A stretch of 64,000 nt of DNA from Poseidonibacter ostreae (GCF_009208055.1 NZ_WFKI01000003.1:56678-120677); one strand, 5' to 3'; shown: positions 43,832 to 53,498, counted from the stretch's first letter. The notes: generated by a model from the letters alone, not told the origin. A program made the numbers and translations.

Positions 43832-44272
43832 ATGTTAAAAGACAGAACATTTATAAATATTGCAAAAGAGATAGCAAGTGCTTCAAAATGTGTATCAAAA
43901 CAAGTTGGTGCTGTAATTGTAAAAGATGGAAGAATACTTTCAACAGGATACAATGGAACTCCAGCAGGATTTACAAATTGTAGTGATCACTGGAATGAAG
44001 AGTATACAAAAGATCATCATGATTGGTCAAAAACTTATGAAATACATGCTGAAATGAATGCAATTATTTGGGCAGCTAGAAAGGGAATAAGCATAGAGGA
44101 TGCAACTATTTATGTAACATTAGAACCTTGTAGTGAGTGTTCAAAAAACTTAATAGCAAGTGGAATAAAAAGAATTGTATATGATAAAGCTTATGAACAT
44201 ACAAACTCAGAAATAATTACAAAATTCTTAAAAGACAATAATGTAATAATTGAACAAATTGATAACTGTTAA
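43832..44272 (+). CDS. dCMP deaminase-type zinc deaminase
   Basis: The 146-residue protein belongs to the cytidine/deoxycytidylate deaminase family. It has the zinc and catalytic motif HAEMNAIIWAA (residues about 71-81; His and Glu) and the second zinc motif LEPCSECSKNLIASGI with two Cys, and an N-terminal SKQVGAVIVKDGRILSTGYNGTPAG typical of dCMP deaminase and ComEB. It would turn dCMP into dUMP for dTTP synthesis. It ends 3 bases before a methyltransferase gene. Confidence 0.87.
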   Translation: MLKDRTFINIAKEIASASKCVSKQVGAVIVKDGRILSTGYNGTPAGFTNCSDHWNEEYTKDHHDWSKTYEIHAEMNAIIWAARKGISIEDATIYVTLEPCSECSKNLIASGIKRIVYDKAYEHTNSEIITKFLKDNNVIIEQIDNC

Positions 44273-44275
44273 ACT

Positions 44276-44854
44276 ATGGCAAATATTGGATATAAAAACA
44301 ACACTCAATTTTATAAAAGAGTTATAAAAAGATATGGAATAAGTGCAAGAGGTGTTCATTGGAATTGTGAAGAAACTCAATATCTTCGATTTAAAATATT
44401 AACAGAGTTTATAGAAGATGAAATAAAAGATTGTCAGATTGTAGATGCAGGATGTGGTTTTGGAGAGTATTATAACTATTTATTTGACAAAGATTTAAAA
44501 CCTAAAAACTATCTTGGTATTGATTGTGAAGAAGAGATGATAAACGAAGCTGTAAAAAGATTCTTAGATACAAAATTCGTTTTGAAAAATATACTTGAAG
44601 ACAAGCTTCCTAGTGCAGATTATTATATATGTAGTGGAGCTATGAATACGTTAAATGAAGATGAAGTTTTAACTTTTATAAAGCGCTCATATAAAGCTTC
44701 TAAAAAGGGTTTCGTTTTTAATTTCTTAAAAGAAGATTCTTTAACGAATGTCTCTATAAATACAGTACTTAAATTTTGTAAAAGTATCTGCTCACAAATA
44801 AAAATAAAAGATGATTACCTCGAAAATGACATATCAATTTTTTTAAAAAAATAA
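44276..44854 (+). CDS. Class I SAM-dependent methyltransferase of unknown target
   Basis: This 192-residue protein has a central Rossmann-type SAM site, IVDAGCGFGEYYNYLF (residues about 57-72), then IDCEEEMINEAVKRF and ADYYICSGAMNTLNEDEV, the usual order of motifs I to IV in small class I methyltransferases. There is no target-recognition signature. It starts 3 bases after the deaminase stop and is probably co-transcribed. The start region has no strong Shine-Dalgarno sequence. Confidence 0.78.
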   Translation: MANIGYKNNTQFYKRVIKRYGISARGVHWNCEETQYLRFKILTEFIEDEIKDCQIVDAGCGFGEYYNYLFDKDLKPKNYLGIDCEEEMINEAVKRFLDTKFVLKNILEDKLPSADYYICSGAMNTLNEDEVLTFIKRSYKASKKGFVFNFLKEDSLTNVSINTVLKFCKSICSQIKIKDDYLENDISIFLKK

Positions 44855-44856
44855 AA

Positions 44857-44889
44857 TATCATACCTATTTCATATATTAAGAATAAAAT
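44857..44889 (+). promoter_or_regulatory. Promoter of lutABC with TATCAT-N5-TTTCAT direct repeats
   Basis: TATCAT (44857-44862) and TTTCAT (44868-44873) repeat with an 11-bp period and are followed after 10 bases by TAAAAT (44884-44889) as -10. The same layout, with better conserved half-sites, precedes three minus-strand operons at 54845, 62297 and 63927. AAGGAG and the lutA ATG follow. Confidence 0.5.
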
Positions 44890-44915
44890 TATTTAACTAG
44901 TTTAAAGGAGTTTAT

Positions 44916-45665
44916 ATGAAAATAGGTCTATTTATCCCCTGTTTTATGAATGAGCTATACCCTGATATTTGTAAATCAACTTATAAAATATTAAAGCAAC
45001 AAGGTTTGGATATTGATTATCCTTTAAATCAAACATGTTGTGGTCAACCAATGGCAAATTCAGGATGTTCTAAAGATGTTGAAGTCTTAGCAAAACAATT
45101 TGTTAAAACTTTTAAAGAGTATGATTATATAGTTGCACCTAGTGGTTCTTGTGTATCAATGGTAAAAGAACACTATGCAACTTTTTTCAATAATGATAAA
45201 GATTATAATAAAGTAAAAGCTTCTATTTATGAAGTATGTGAATTTCTACATGATGTAGTAAAAGTTGAAAATTTAAACTTTGATAAGCCCTTTGCTCATA
45301 AAGTAGGTTTACATAATTCATGTCATGGTCATAGAGTTTTAAAACTAGCAACTGCTAGTGAACTTAATATTCCATATAACTCTAAATTAAAAAACTTACT
45401 AAATAAAGTACCACAAATTGAACTTGTAACTTTAAAAAGAGAAGATGAGTGTTGTGGTTTTGGTGGAACATTCTCAGTTGCTGAAGAAGATCTTTCAATT
45501 GCAATGGGAAAAGATAGAATAAAAGATCATTTAGATTCAGAGGCAGCTGTAATGACAGGTGCAGATATGTCATGCCTTATGCATATGGATGGAATTATAA
45601 ATAGAAATAATCATCCAATAAAAGTAAAACATATTGTTCAAATCCTATTAGGAGAAGAAGTATGA
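44916..45665 (+). CDS. lutA: Lactate utilisation protein LutA/LldE (CCG-domain Fe-S protein)
   Basis: LutA, with LutB and LutC, forms an iron-sulfur L-lactate dehydrogenase complex that feeds electrons to the respiratory chain. The 249-residue protein has two cysteine-rich CCG domains: LNQTCCGQPMANSG near residue 42 and REDECCGFGGTFSV near residue 187, plus HNSCHGHRVL, each binding an iron-sulfur centre. It starts with MKIGLFIPCFMNELYPD, as usual for the family, and has AAGGAG 5 bases upstream. It overlaps lutB by 4 bases. Confidence 0.93.
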   Translation: MKIGLFIPCFMNELYPDICKSTYKILKQQGLDIDYPLNQTCCGQPMANSGCSKDVEVLAKQFVKTFKEYDYIVAPSGSCVSMVKEHYATFFNNDKDYNKVKASIYEVCEFLHDVVKVENLNFDKPFAHKVGLHNSCHGHRVLKLATASELNIPYNSKLKNLLNKVPQIELVTLKREDECCGFGGTFSVAEEDLSIAMGKDRIKDHLDSEAAVMTGADMSCLMHMDGIINRNNHPIKVKHIVQILLGEEV

Positions 45666-47035
45666 GTACAAAACATCCACAAAATGCAAAAGAGTTTGTA
45701 GCAGATGATGAGAGAATGCATTGGCATGACCAAGCTTTATGGTTTGTTAGAGAAAAAAGAGATATAGCAAGTAAAACAATTCCTGAATGGGAACAATTAA
45801 GAGAGTTTGCAAATAGAATTAAATCTCATACTATGGCAAATTTAGATACATATCTTTTAGAATTTGAAAAAAATGCAAATGCCAAAGGTATCACTGTTCA
45901 TTATGCAGCAGATGCTAAAGAGCATAATGAAATAGCTTATAAACTTTTAAAAGAAAAAAATGTAAAAAAACTAGTTAAATCAAAATCTATGTTAACAGAA
46001 GAGTGTCATTTAAATCCTTTTTTAGAAGATAGAGGTATTGAAGTAATTGATACAGATTTAGGTGAAAGAATTGTTCAATTAAGAAATGAACCCCCATCTC
46101 ATATTGTACTTCCTGCAATTCATCTTAAAAAAATGGATGTTTCGGATACTTTTGTAAAACACTTAGGAACAGAACCTGGAAATGATGATCCAACTTATCT
46201 TACACGTGCTGCACGTGCTAGTTTAAGAGAAGATTTTTTAACAGCAGAAGCTGGAATGACGGGAGTAAACTTTGCAATTGCCGAAACTGGAGGAGTTGTT
46301 GTTTGTACAAATGAAGGAAATGCAGATATGGGAGCTTCTGTTCCTAAACTTCATATAGCTTCAATGGGAATTGAGAAAGTAATTCCAAGATTAAAAGACT
46401 TATCTGTATTTACAAGACTATTAGCAAGATCAGCTACAGGTCAACCAATTACATCTTATACTTCACATTTTCATGCACCAATTGAAGGTGGAGAAATGCA
46501 TATTATTATTGTTGATAATAAAAGAAGTGAATTTTTATCATCTCCTAAATACAAAAAGGCATTAAATTGTATTAGATGTGGAGCTTGTATGAATACATGT
46601 CCTGTTTATAGAAGATCAGGAGGTCATTCGTATGAATATGTAATTCCAGGACCAATTGGTTCTATTTTAGGATCCGTTAAAGAGCCTGAAAAACACAATA
46701 CTTTACCATTTGCTTGTACTTTATGTGGTTCTTGTACAAATGTATGTCCTGTAAAAATCGATTTAGATTCACAATTATATGCAAGAAGACAAGATTTAAG
46801 TGAATTAAATTTAATTGATTCAAAAAAGAAAATGGCTATGAAAGTAACTGCATGGTTAATGACTAAACCAAAACTATTTGATTTTGCAGGAAAAATGGCT
46901 AGAAAAATTGTTCCTAAACTTCCTGATTCTATTGTTTATAACAAAGCAAATGCATGGGGAAAACAAAGAGATATGCCAAAAATGGCAGAGAAAAGTTTTA
47001 AAGAAATGTTTGAACAAGGAGACTTAGATGACTAG
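45662..47035 (+). CDS. lutB: Lactate utilisation iron-sulfur protein LutB/LldF
   Basis: The 457-residue protein has an N-terminal LUD (DUF162) domain with the typical EAGMTGVNFAIAETGGVVVCTNEGNADM, and a C-terminal ferredoxin part with two [4Fe-4S] motifs, CIRCGACMNTCPVYRRSGGHSY and CTLCGSCTNVCPVKIDL. It links lactate oxidation to the quinone pool through LutA. It overlaps both neighbours (4 bases with lutA and 8 with lutC), so the three genes are translated together. Confidence 0.94.
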   Translation: MSTKHPQNAKEFVADDERMHWHDQALWFVREKRDIASKTIPEWEQLREFANRIKSHTMANLDTYLLEFEKNANAKGITVHYAADAKEHNEIAYKLLKEKNVKKLVKSKSMLTEECHLNPFLEDRGIEVIDTDLGERIVQLRNEPPSHIVLPAIHLKKMDVSDTFVKHLGTEPGNDDPTYLTRAARASLREDFLTAEAGMTGVNFAIAETGGVVVCTNEGNADMGASVPKLHIASMGIEKVIPRLKDLSVFTRLLARSATGQPITSYTSHFHAPIEGGEMHIIIVDNKRSEFLSSPKYKKALNCIRCGACMNTCPVYRRSGGHSYEYVIPGPIGSILGSVKEPEKHNTLPFACTLCGSCTNVCPVKIDLDSQLYARRQDLSELNLIDSKKKMAMKVTAWLMTKPKLFDFAGKMARKIVPKLPDSIVYNKANAWGKQRDMPKMAEKSFKEMFEQGDLDD

Positions 47036-47615
47036 TAAAGAAAAAATATTAGAAAACATCAAGAAAAATAATGCAGTTGTAGATGTAGAACTTCCTTCTT
47101 ATGAAAACTTTGGGATTACTTACGAAGATAAATTCGAGAAATTCGCAACAATGATTGAAAGTGTTGGAGGGAAAGCTCTAAGAATTGATAAAAAAGATTT
47201 AGATAAAACTATTAATGAATTATATAAAGATGAAAAAATAATTGCTTCTAATGTAGATGGTTTTACTTTAGGTAATTTAGATTCAAATGAAGAAGAAGAT
47301 CCACATAATTTAAAAGATATTGATTTAGCAGTTGTAAAAGGTAATTTTGCAGTTGCAGAAAATGGCGCTATCTGGATGAAAAATGAAGAGAATAGACATA
47401 GGTCTTTATATTTTATTGCACAAAATATTGTAATTGTAATTGATGAAAAAGAAATTATTTCAAATATGCATGAAGCATATGAAAAAATAAATTTTGAAAA
47501 TAGTGGCTATGGAGTGTTTATATCAGGACCTTCAAAAACAGCTGATATTGAGCAATCACTTGTAATTGGTGCTCATGGTCCAAAATCTGGTTATGTAATT
47601 TTTACAAAATCTTGA
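47028..47615 (+). CDS. lutC: Lactate utilisation protein LutC/LldG
   Basis: This 195-residue LUD-domain protein is the third part of the LutABC lactate oxidation complex. It has LAVVKGNFAVAENGAIWMKNEENRHRSLYFIAQNIVIVI and the closing FISGPSKTADIEQSLVIGAHGPKSGYVI, the family signature. A sensor kinase gene begins 25 bases after the stop and may be expressed partly from the lut promoter. Confidence 0.92.
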   Translation: MTSKEKILENIKKNNAVVDVELPSYENFGITYEDKFEKFATMIESVGGKALRIDKKDLDKTINELYKDEKIIASNVDGFTLGNLDSNEEEDPHNLKDIDLAVVKGNFAVAENGAIWMKNEENRHRSLYFIAQNIVIVIDEKEIISNMHEAYEKINFENSGYGVFISGPSKTADIEQSLVIGAHGPKSGYVIFTKS

Positions 47616-47621
47616 TATAAT
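47616..47621 (+). promoter_or_regulatory. Possible internal -10 box before the sensor kinase gene
   Basis: TATAAT overlaps the region just after the lutC stop, about 20 bases before the kinase ATG. It could give the kinase/regulator pair expression separate from lutABC. Confidence 0.4.
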
Positions 47622-47640
47622 AGCTAAATAGAGGACTTAA

Positions 47641-49833
47641 ATGAAAAAAATAATACTATTTAGCTTACTTTTTATCACCTTTCTTTTTGCAAATAAACCT
47701 AAAGAGGTCTTATTACTTCATTCATATCATAAAGGATATATTTGGAGTGATGACATCTCTAAAACTATTGAGAAAGAATTAAAAAATTTTGAAGATATTG
47801 AACTAACAACTGTTTATATGGATACTAAAAGAGTTGCAGACCCAATATATCTAGATCAGTTAGCGAAACTTTATAAACAACAATTCCAAAAAAGAAATTT
47901 TGACTTAATAATTGCAAGTGATAATAATGCTTTTGATTTTGCTATAAACTACCATACTTATCTTTTTGAAGACCTACCTGTACTTTTTTGTGGTATAAAT
48001 AATTTTGATAAAGCTTTTTTAGAACAAAATTATATGAAAAAATATATGACAGGAGTTGTAGAACAAGTTGATTTAGAAAAAAACTTCGAACTAATAAAAG
48101 ATTTACATCCAAACTTAAAAAAACTACTTATTATAAATGACACCTCTAAAACAGGTTATGCTGTAAAAAGGGATTTAAGACCAATAATTAAAAAATATGA
48201 AAAAGATTTTGAAATAGAGTATATTGATAACTTAGAGATTGATAGAATTACTAAAAAAGTCTCAAATTTAGATGAAAATAGTGCTGTTTTATTTGTACTT
48301 CTTTTTAAAGATACTACTGGAAAATATTTCACATATAAACAGAGTTTCAAACAAATAAGAAAATCAAGTACTTCTCCAATTTACGGGCTTTGGGATTTTT
48401 ATCTTAATTATGGAATTGTAGGTGGACTTTTAACTTCTGCAATTGGTCAAGGGGAAGCTGTTTCAAAGATGGCTATTGAAGTGCTAAATGGCAAAAAAAT
48501 ATCTGAAATTCCTATCTTAGAAAAATCTCCTAATGAGTATATTTTTGATTACAATGAACTACAAAGATTTAATCTAGATGTTTCTAAATATCTTAATGAT
48601 TATACTATTATAAATGAACCTAGTTCTCAGTACAAAGAAGTTACAAAATTCCTTATACTTGCAATACTTATAATTTTAATTTTAAGTATTATAGTAGTAA
48701 CTTTAAGAGCAAATATTCAAAGAAGATTAAAAGTTGAATTAGCTTTATCTAATAGGTTAGAATTTGATAAAGTTTTACTAGATACTATACCAAATCCCAT
48801 ATATTACAAAAATATTGAAGGAAAGTTTTTAGGATGTAATTTAGGTTTTGCAAACTTAGTAAATGAAAATAGAGATCAAATTATTGGGAAAACTGCCTTT
48901 GATTTTTTTACAAATGAAGTTGCATCAAAAAACACAATAATTGATAAAGAGTTGTTAAATACATTCTCAACTTCTACTTCAGAATTTACATTTTACACAG
49001 CGTCAAATCAAATGAAACATATCATTTTGAATAAAGCTGTTTATAAAAACATAGATCAAAGTGTTGGTGGAATAGTTTGTATTATGGATGATATAACTGA
49101 ACGTGTTCAACAAAAACAGTTCTTAATACAACAAAGTAAATTAGCTGAAATGGGTGATATGATTGCGGCAATTGCACATCAATGGAATGAACCACTTGTA
49201 GAGCTATCAGCATTAGTTCAAGATATACAAACATCATATTTATTAAATGAATTAAAAGATATAGAAGTAAATGATTTTGTAAAAGACTCAATGGTTCAAA
49301 TTAAATATATGTCTAGAACTTTAAATGATTTTAGAAACTTCTTAAAACCCTCAACAAAAAAGAAACTCTTCTCAATTTCTAAATCTTTAAACGAAATAAA
49401 CGAAATTATTGGAAAACAAATATTCTATTCTAATATAGAAATGAGTTTTAATTATAAAAATAAAGATGAAGAACTTTTAATCTACGGTTATGAGAACGAG
49501 TTTAAACAAGTTTTACTAAACCTTGTAAATAATGCAAAAAATAAAATTATAGATAAGCAGCAAGATGAAAATAAAAAAGGTAATATTCAAATTAATATTG
49601 AAAGATGTATTAATTATAATAGCATAGAAATTATTGATGATGCAGGTAAAATTGATGAAACAATAATACACTCTATCTTTCAACCATACTTTACTACAAA
49701 AGCAGATGGAACAGGCCTTGGTCTTTATATGGCAAAAGTAATTATTGAAGATAAAATGAGGGGAACAATTACAGTTAGAAATGAAGATGATAATGTAATT
49801 TTTACAATTAGACTACCTCATAAAAAGGTTTAA
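47641..49833 (+). CDS. Hybrid sensor kinase: periplasmic ABC-substrate-binding-like sensor, PAS and histidine kinase
   Basis: The 730-residue protein has a signal peptide (MKKIILFSLLFITFLFA), a periplasmic domain of about 300 residues like the ABC_sub_bind family (VLLLHSYHKGYIWSDDISKTIEKEL, FAINYHTYLFEDLPVLFCGINNFD), a transmembrane helix near residue 340, a PAS domain (TIPNPIYYKNIEGKFLGCN), and a kinase core with AIAHQWNEPLVEL, LLNLVNNAKNK and TGLGLYMAKVIIEDKM. It probably senses an extracellular small molecule, perhaps an organic acid given the lut genes in front. The C-terminal half is closely similar to the kinase at 51142-52254. The regulator gene starts 1 base later. Confidence 0.9.
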   Translation: MKKIILFSLLFITFLFANKPKEVLLLHSYHKGYIWSDDISKTIEKELKNFEDIELTTVYMDTKRVADPIYLDQLAKLYKQQFQKRNFDLIIASDNNAFDFAINYHTYLFEDLPVLFCGINNFDKAFLEQNYMKKYMTGVVEQVDLEKNFELIKDLHPNLKKLLIINDTSKTGYAVKRDLRPIIKKYEKDFEIEYIDNLEIDRITKKVSNLDENSAVLFVLLFKDTTGKYFTYKQSFKQIRKSSTSPIYGLWDFYLNYGIVGGLLTSAIGQGEAVSKMAIEVLNGKKISEIPILEKSPNEYIFDYNELQRFNLDVSKYLNDYTIINEPSSQYKEVTKFLILAILIILILSIIVVTLRANIQRRLKVELALSNRLEFDKVLLDTIPNPIYYKNIEGKFLGCNLGFANLVNENRDQIIGKTAFDFFTNEVASKNTIIDKELLNTFSTSTSEFTFYTASNQMKHIILNKAVYKNIDQSVGGIVCIMDDITERVQQKQFLIQQSKLAEMGDMIAAIAHQWNEPLVELSALVQDIQTSYLLNELKDIEVNDFVKDSMVQIKYMSRTLNDFRNFLKPSTKKKLFSISKSLNEINEIIGKQIFYSNIEMSFNYKNKDEELLIYGYENEFKQVLLNLVNNAKNKIIDKQQDENKKGNIQINIERCINYNSIEIIDDAGKIDETIIHSIFQPYFTTKADGTGLGLYMAKVIIEDKMRGTITVRNEDDNVIFTIRLPHKKV

Positions 49834-49834
49834 A

Positions 49835-50479
49835 ATGAAAATCTTACTACTAGAAGATAATAAAAAGTTAAATGACACTATTACTAAAAGGTTAAAACTA
49901 AAAGGCTATAAAGTTCAATCTTGTGTGGATGGAGCAGATGCAATAGAAAAAATAGCTGATGGATATAGTTGCTTTATTTTAGATATAAATGTTCCAAATA
50001 TTGATGGGATTAAAGTACTAAAAAAAATTAGAGAATATTATGAAGAAATACCTGTAATTATAATTTCTGCTAGTGTTGAACTTAATGATATCAAACAATC
50101 TTATGACTTTGGATGTAATGACTATTTAAAAAAACCATTTTTTATAGATGAACTTGAAATAAAAATAGAAAAGTTTTGTAAAATACAAGATGACTTAATC
50201 TATTTTGATGAGAATTGTTATTTTGATTATAAATCATCTTTGATATTTATAAATGATAAAGAGCAAAGATTAACAAAAAAAGAAAGGCTACTTCTAAATC
50301 TCTTTTTAACTAAAAGAAATCAAGTTTTATCTTATGAGAATATAGAAAATTATGTTTGGGAAGGAAGCTTTGCTTCCTTAGAATCTATAAGAAGTTTAAT
50401 AAGACGACTTAGAAAAATACTAATAAACGACTATATACAAACAGTAGTAGATACTGGCTATATTTTTAAAACAAAGTAA
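49835..50479 (+). CDS. OmpR-type response regulator, partner of the lut-linked kinase
   Basis: The 214-residue protein has a receiver domain (MKILLLEDNKKLNDTI, phospho-Asp in CFILDINVPNIDG near residue 52, conserved Lys in YLKKPFFIDEL) and a winged-helix DNA-binding domain (LSYENIENYVWEGSFASLESIRSLIRRLRKIL). It starts 1 base after the kinase gene. It is closely similar to the regulator encoded on the other strand at 50493-51140, which ends 13 bases away. It is a candidate for binding the TRTCAT direct repeats. Confidence 0.92.
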   Translation: MKILLLEDNKKLNDTITKRLKLKGYKVQSCVDGADAIEKIADGYSCFILDINVPNIDGIKVLKKIREYYEEIPVIIISASVELNDIKQSYDFGCNDYLKKPFFIDELEIKIEKFCKIQDDLIYFDENCYFDYKSSLIFINDKEQRLTKKERLLLNLFLTKRNQVLSYENIENYVWEGSFASLESIRSLIRRLRKILINDYIQTVVDTGYIFKTK

Positions 50480-50492
50480 ATTAATCTTATTT

Positions 50493-51140
50493 TTACTTCT
50501 CTAAGAGTAACAAGTATCCTCTATTTGAGGAAGCTTTAATTGTAATACTCGTCATTTTTTTTCTCAATCTCCGAATAAGAGTCCTAATTGCATCTATTGA
50601 TGCATATTCACCTTTCCAAACATAGTTTTGTATATTTTCATAAGTAACTAACTTATCTAAGTTTACTGCAAATAAATTTACAAGTAAGCTTTCTTTTTCT
50701 GTAAGTACATTACGTATATTATTTATTGTTAAAGTACTTTCATCAAAATTAAATAAACAGTTCAGTCCTAAGGGAATTTCTTTTTTAGGAATATTACATA
50801 ACTTATCAACTTTTATTTCTAGTTCATCTATAAAAAATGGTTTTTTTAAATAATCATTACATCCAACAGCATAAGACTTTTTTATTATATCAAGTTCAAC
50901 AGTTGATGAAATTATAATTACAGGAACTTCTTCATAGAATTCTCTGATTTTTTTTAATATATTAATTCCATCAATATTTGGAACATGTATATCTAAAAGA
51001 AAACATGAATACCCATCTGTAATATTATCATATGCATCTTGACCACATGTATATGAGTGAACTTTATAGCCTTTTAATTCTAGCTTTAATTTTATTGTTT
51101 CATTTAGTGTTTTGTTATCTTCTAATAATAATATTTTCAT
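50493..51140 (-). CDS. OmpR-type response regulator, partner of the cytoplasmic PAS kinase
   Basis: This 215-residue regulator is a close paralogue of the one at 49835-50479: receiver with LLDIHVPNIDG and YLKKPFFIDELEIKVDKLC, then a winged helix with VTYENIQNYVWKGEYASIDAIRTLIRRLRKKM. It begins 1 base after its kinase gene and is at the end of the minus-strand run CoA-transferase, thiolase, kinase, regulator. That place is like AtoSC beside atoDAEB in E. coli, although AtoC is of another regulator type. Confidence 0.92.
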   Translation of the reverse strand: MKILLLEDNKTLNETIKLKLELKGYKVHSYTCGQDAYDNITDGYSCFLLDIHVPNIDGINILKKIREFYEEVPVIIISSTVELDIIKKSYAVGCNDYLKKPFFIDELEIKVDKLCNIPKKEIPLGLNCLFNFDESTLTINNIRNVLTEKESLLVNLFAVNLDKLVTYENIQNYVWKGEYASIDAIRTLIRRLRKKMTSITIKASSNRGYLLLLEK

Positions 51141-51141
51141 T

Positions 51142-52254
51142 TTAAGACTTCTTAGTTTTTGGTATTTTTATTGAGAAAATCACATTCTCTCCATCATTTC
51201 TAACAGCAATTTTACCTGACATTTTATCTTCAATAATTGTTTTTGCCATATATAAACCAAATCCTGTACCATTCTCTTTTGTAGTAAAAAATGGATCAAA
51301 TATTTGATCAATAATATCCTCTTTAATAGGTCCTGCATTATCTATTATTTCAATAATACTTAGATTATCAGTATTTGTTAATCTAATTGTGATTATTCCA
51401 TCAAACTTTCTTTCTTCATAAGCAGTAATTATCTTATTTTTAGCATTATTTATAATATTTAACATCACTTGTTTTAGTTGATTTTTATAACCTACAATAA
51501 AAAAATCTTCATCATTTCTATAATCAAAATTAATTTTAATATTAAAGTAAAAAATTTGTTTTCCAACAATATCAAAGATTTCTGAAATTGCTTTTTTTAA
51601 ATCAAATTCTTCTTTTATTGTTGAAGGCTTTAAAAAGTTTCTAAAATCATTTAGTGTTTCTGACATATACTGTATTGGTATCATCGAATTAGATACAAAA
51701 TCTGAAACTTTTTTCTTATCCATTTGATTTGTTGAATAAAATAATTCCATCTTTTGAACTTGAGCAGAGAGTTCAACTAAAGGTTCATTCCATTGATGAG
51801 CAATTGAAGCAATCATCTCACCCATTTCAGCAAATTTACTTTGTTGTATTAAAATCTCTTTTTCTTTAATTCTTTGAGTTATATCTGTCATAATACAAAC
51901 AATACCCTTTACTACACCAGCTTTATCTAAACAAACAGCTTTACTAAGATTGTAGTATCTTACCTCTCCATTATCCATTATAAAATGAACTTCATCCTCA
52001 TAAGGTTGTAAAGTTTTCATGATTTCTTTATCAATTAATTTATTTCTATCCGCAGCACTTTTAGGAAAAAATTCATAGGCAGACTTGCCTATGATTTCTT
52101 TTTTACAAGTATTTGTAAGTTCTGAAAAACGGGTATTACACCTAATAAAGTCGCCTTTTACATCTTTATAATATATGGGATTGGGTAAAGCATCCAAAAG
52201 TACATCCTCAAAATTTAATTTTTTCTCTAAATCATAATAATATTTTTTATCCAT
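51142..52254 (-). CDS. Cytoplasmic PAS sensor histidine kinase
   Basis: The 370-residue protein has no transmembrane helix or signal. A PAS domain (residues about 12-125; ALPNPIYYKDVKGDFIRCN) leads to the kinase part with the H box SIAHQWNEPLVELSAQVQ, N box VMLNIINNAKNK, and G boxes EIIDNAGPIKED and GTGFGLYMAKTIIEDKM. It matches the C-terminal half of the kinase at 47641-49833 over its whole length, including the uncommon HQWNEPL. It starts 47 bases after the thiolase gene on the same strand. The PAS domain may detect a cytoplasmic ligand or redox state. Confidence 0.9.
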   Translation of the reverse strand: MDKKYYYDLEKKLNFEDVLLDALPNPIYYKDVKGDFIRCNTRFSELTNTCKKEIIGKSAYEFFPKSAADRNKLIDKEIMKTLQPYEDEVHFIMDNGEVRYYNLSKAVCLDKAGVVKGIVCIMTDITQRIKEKEILIQQSKFAEMGEMIASIAHQWNEPLVELSAQVQKMELFYSTNQMDKKKVSDFVSNSMIPIQYMSETLNDFRNFLKPSTIKEEFDLKKAISEIFDIVGKQIFYFNIKINFDYRNDEDFFIVGYKNQLKQVMLNIINNAKNKIITAYEERKFDGIITIRLTNTDNLSIIEIIDNAGPIKEDIIDQIFDPFFTTKENGTGFGLYMAKTIIEDKMSGKIAVRNDGENVIFSIKIPKTKKS

Positions 52255-52301
52255 ATTTACACCAATCCCTGTTTGTAAAAATTATAGCATAATAAAAAAG
52301 A

Positions 52302-53498
52302 TTATTTTACTTTTTTAAGTAAAATAGCCGTTCCCATCCCTCCACCAATACATAATGAAGCTAAGCCATAATTAGAATCTTGTTTTTGCATTTGATGAAC
52401 AAGAGAAACAATAATTCTATTTGCACTAGCTCCTACAGGGTGTCCTAAAGCAATTCCACTACCGTTAATATTTATTTTTTCTTGAATAGTTTTATCATTT
52501 AACTGAACTTTTTCTTTCAATAATTCAAATACTCCTAAAACTTGTGCAGCAAAGGCTTCATTAATTTCAAACAAATCAATATCGTCAATAGAAACATCTG
52601 TTTTCTTTAAAAGTTTTTCAATAGCATAAGCAGGACTTAATCCCATAACAGAGGGATCAATACCAACTTGAGAAACATCCACTATCTCAGCTAAAGGCGT
52701 TAAATTATATTTTTTTACAGCCTCTTCTGAAGCTATTAAAGTAAAACTTGCACCATCATTTATACCAGATGCGTTACCAGCAGTAACTGTTCCATCCTTT
52801 TTAAATGCAGGTCTAAGTTTTTGCAATTTTTCTAGTGAAGTATTTCTATTTATGTACTCATCTTTATCAAAAACAATATCACCTTTTCTTGTTTTTATTG
52901 TAATTGGTGTAATTTCATCTACAAATTTTTGAGCATCGTCTGCAAGTATTGCTTTTCTTTGGGAATCAATAGCATATTCATCTTGCATATCTCTTGTAAT
53001 ATTAAATTTTTGAGCTATATTTTCTGCCGTAATACCCATATGATAGCCTTCAAAAGCATCAACTAAAGCATCACTCATTGAATCAACTAATTTTGTTTCA
53101 CCAAGACCTAAACCAGCTCTAGCTTTTGAAGAAACTAAAAAGGGAGCAGAAGACATATTTTCAACGCCCCCTGCAATAATTATATCTTTTTCACCTGATT
53201 TAATCTCACTAACAGCATTCATTACCGCTTTCATTCCTGAACCACATAACATATTTATAGAGTATGCAACTGTAGATTCTGGTAATCCACCGTAGATAGA
53301 AGCTTGTCTTCCTATACCTTGAGAATGACCAGCTGCTAAAATATTCCCAACTATTACCTCATCAACAATCGAATTATCAATATCTTTTGTCAAGTCTTTT
53401 ATAACTTGTCCTGCTAAATCTCCAGGTTTCACATCTTTTAGAGTTCCTAAAAAACTTCCAGTTGCACTTCTTTTTGCTTCAACTATATATACTTTCAT
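52302..53498 (-). CDS. Acetyl-CoA C-acetyltransferase (thiolase)
   Basis: The 398-residue thiolase splits acetoacetyl-CoA into two acetyl-CoA or runs in reverse. It has the active-site Cys in SINMLCGSGMKAVM near residue 87, the His in GSGIALGHPVGASANR, and the second Cys in LCIGGGMGTAILL. It follows the two CoA-transferase subunits with an 17-base gap. Together they would turn acetoacetate into acetyl-CoA. AtoB is the functional equivalent in E. coli. Confidence 0.93.
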   Translation of the reverse strand: MKVYIVEAKRSATGSFLGTLKDVKPGDLAGQVIKDLTKDIDNSIVDEVIVGNILAAGHSQGIGRQASIYGGLPESTVAYSINMLCGSGMKAVMNAVSEIKSGEKDIIIAGGVENMSSAPFLVSSKARAGLGLGETKLVDSMSDALVDAFEGYHMGITAENIAQKFNITRDMQDEYAIDSQRKAILADDAQKFVDEITPITIKTRKGDIVFDKDEYINRNTSLEKLQKLRPAFKKDGTVTAGNASGINDGASFTLIASEEAVKKYNLTPLAEIVDVSQVGIDPSVMGLSPAYAIEKLLKKTDVSIDDIDLFEINEAFAAQVLGVFELLKEKVQLNDKTIQEKININGSGIALGHPVGASANRIIVSLVHQMQKQDSNYGLASLCIGGGMGTAILLKKVK

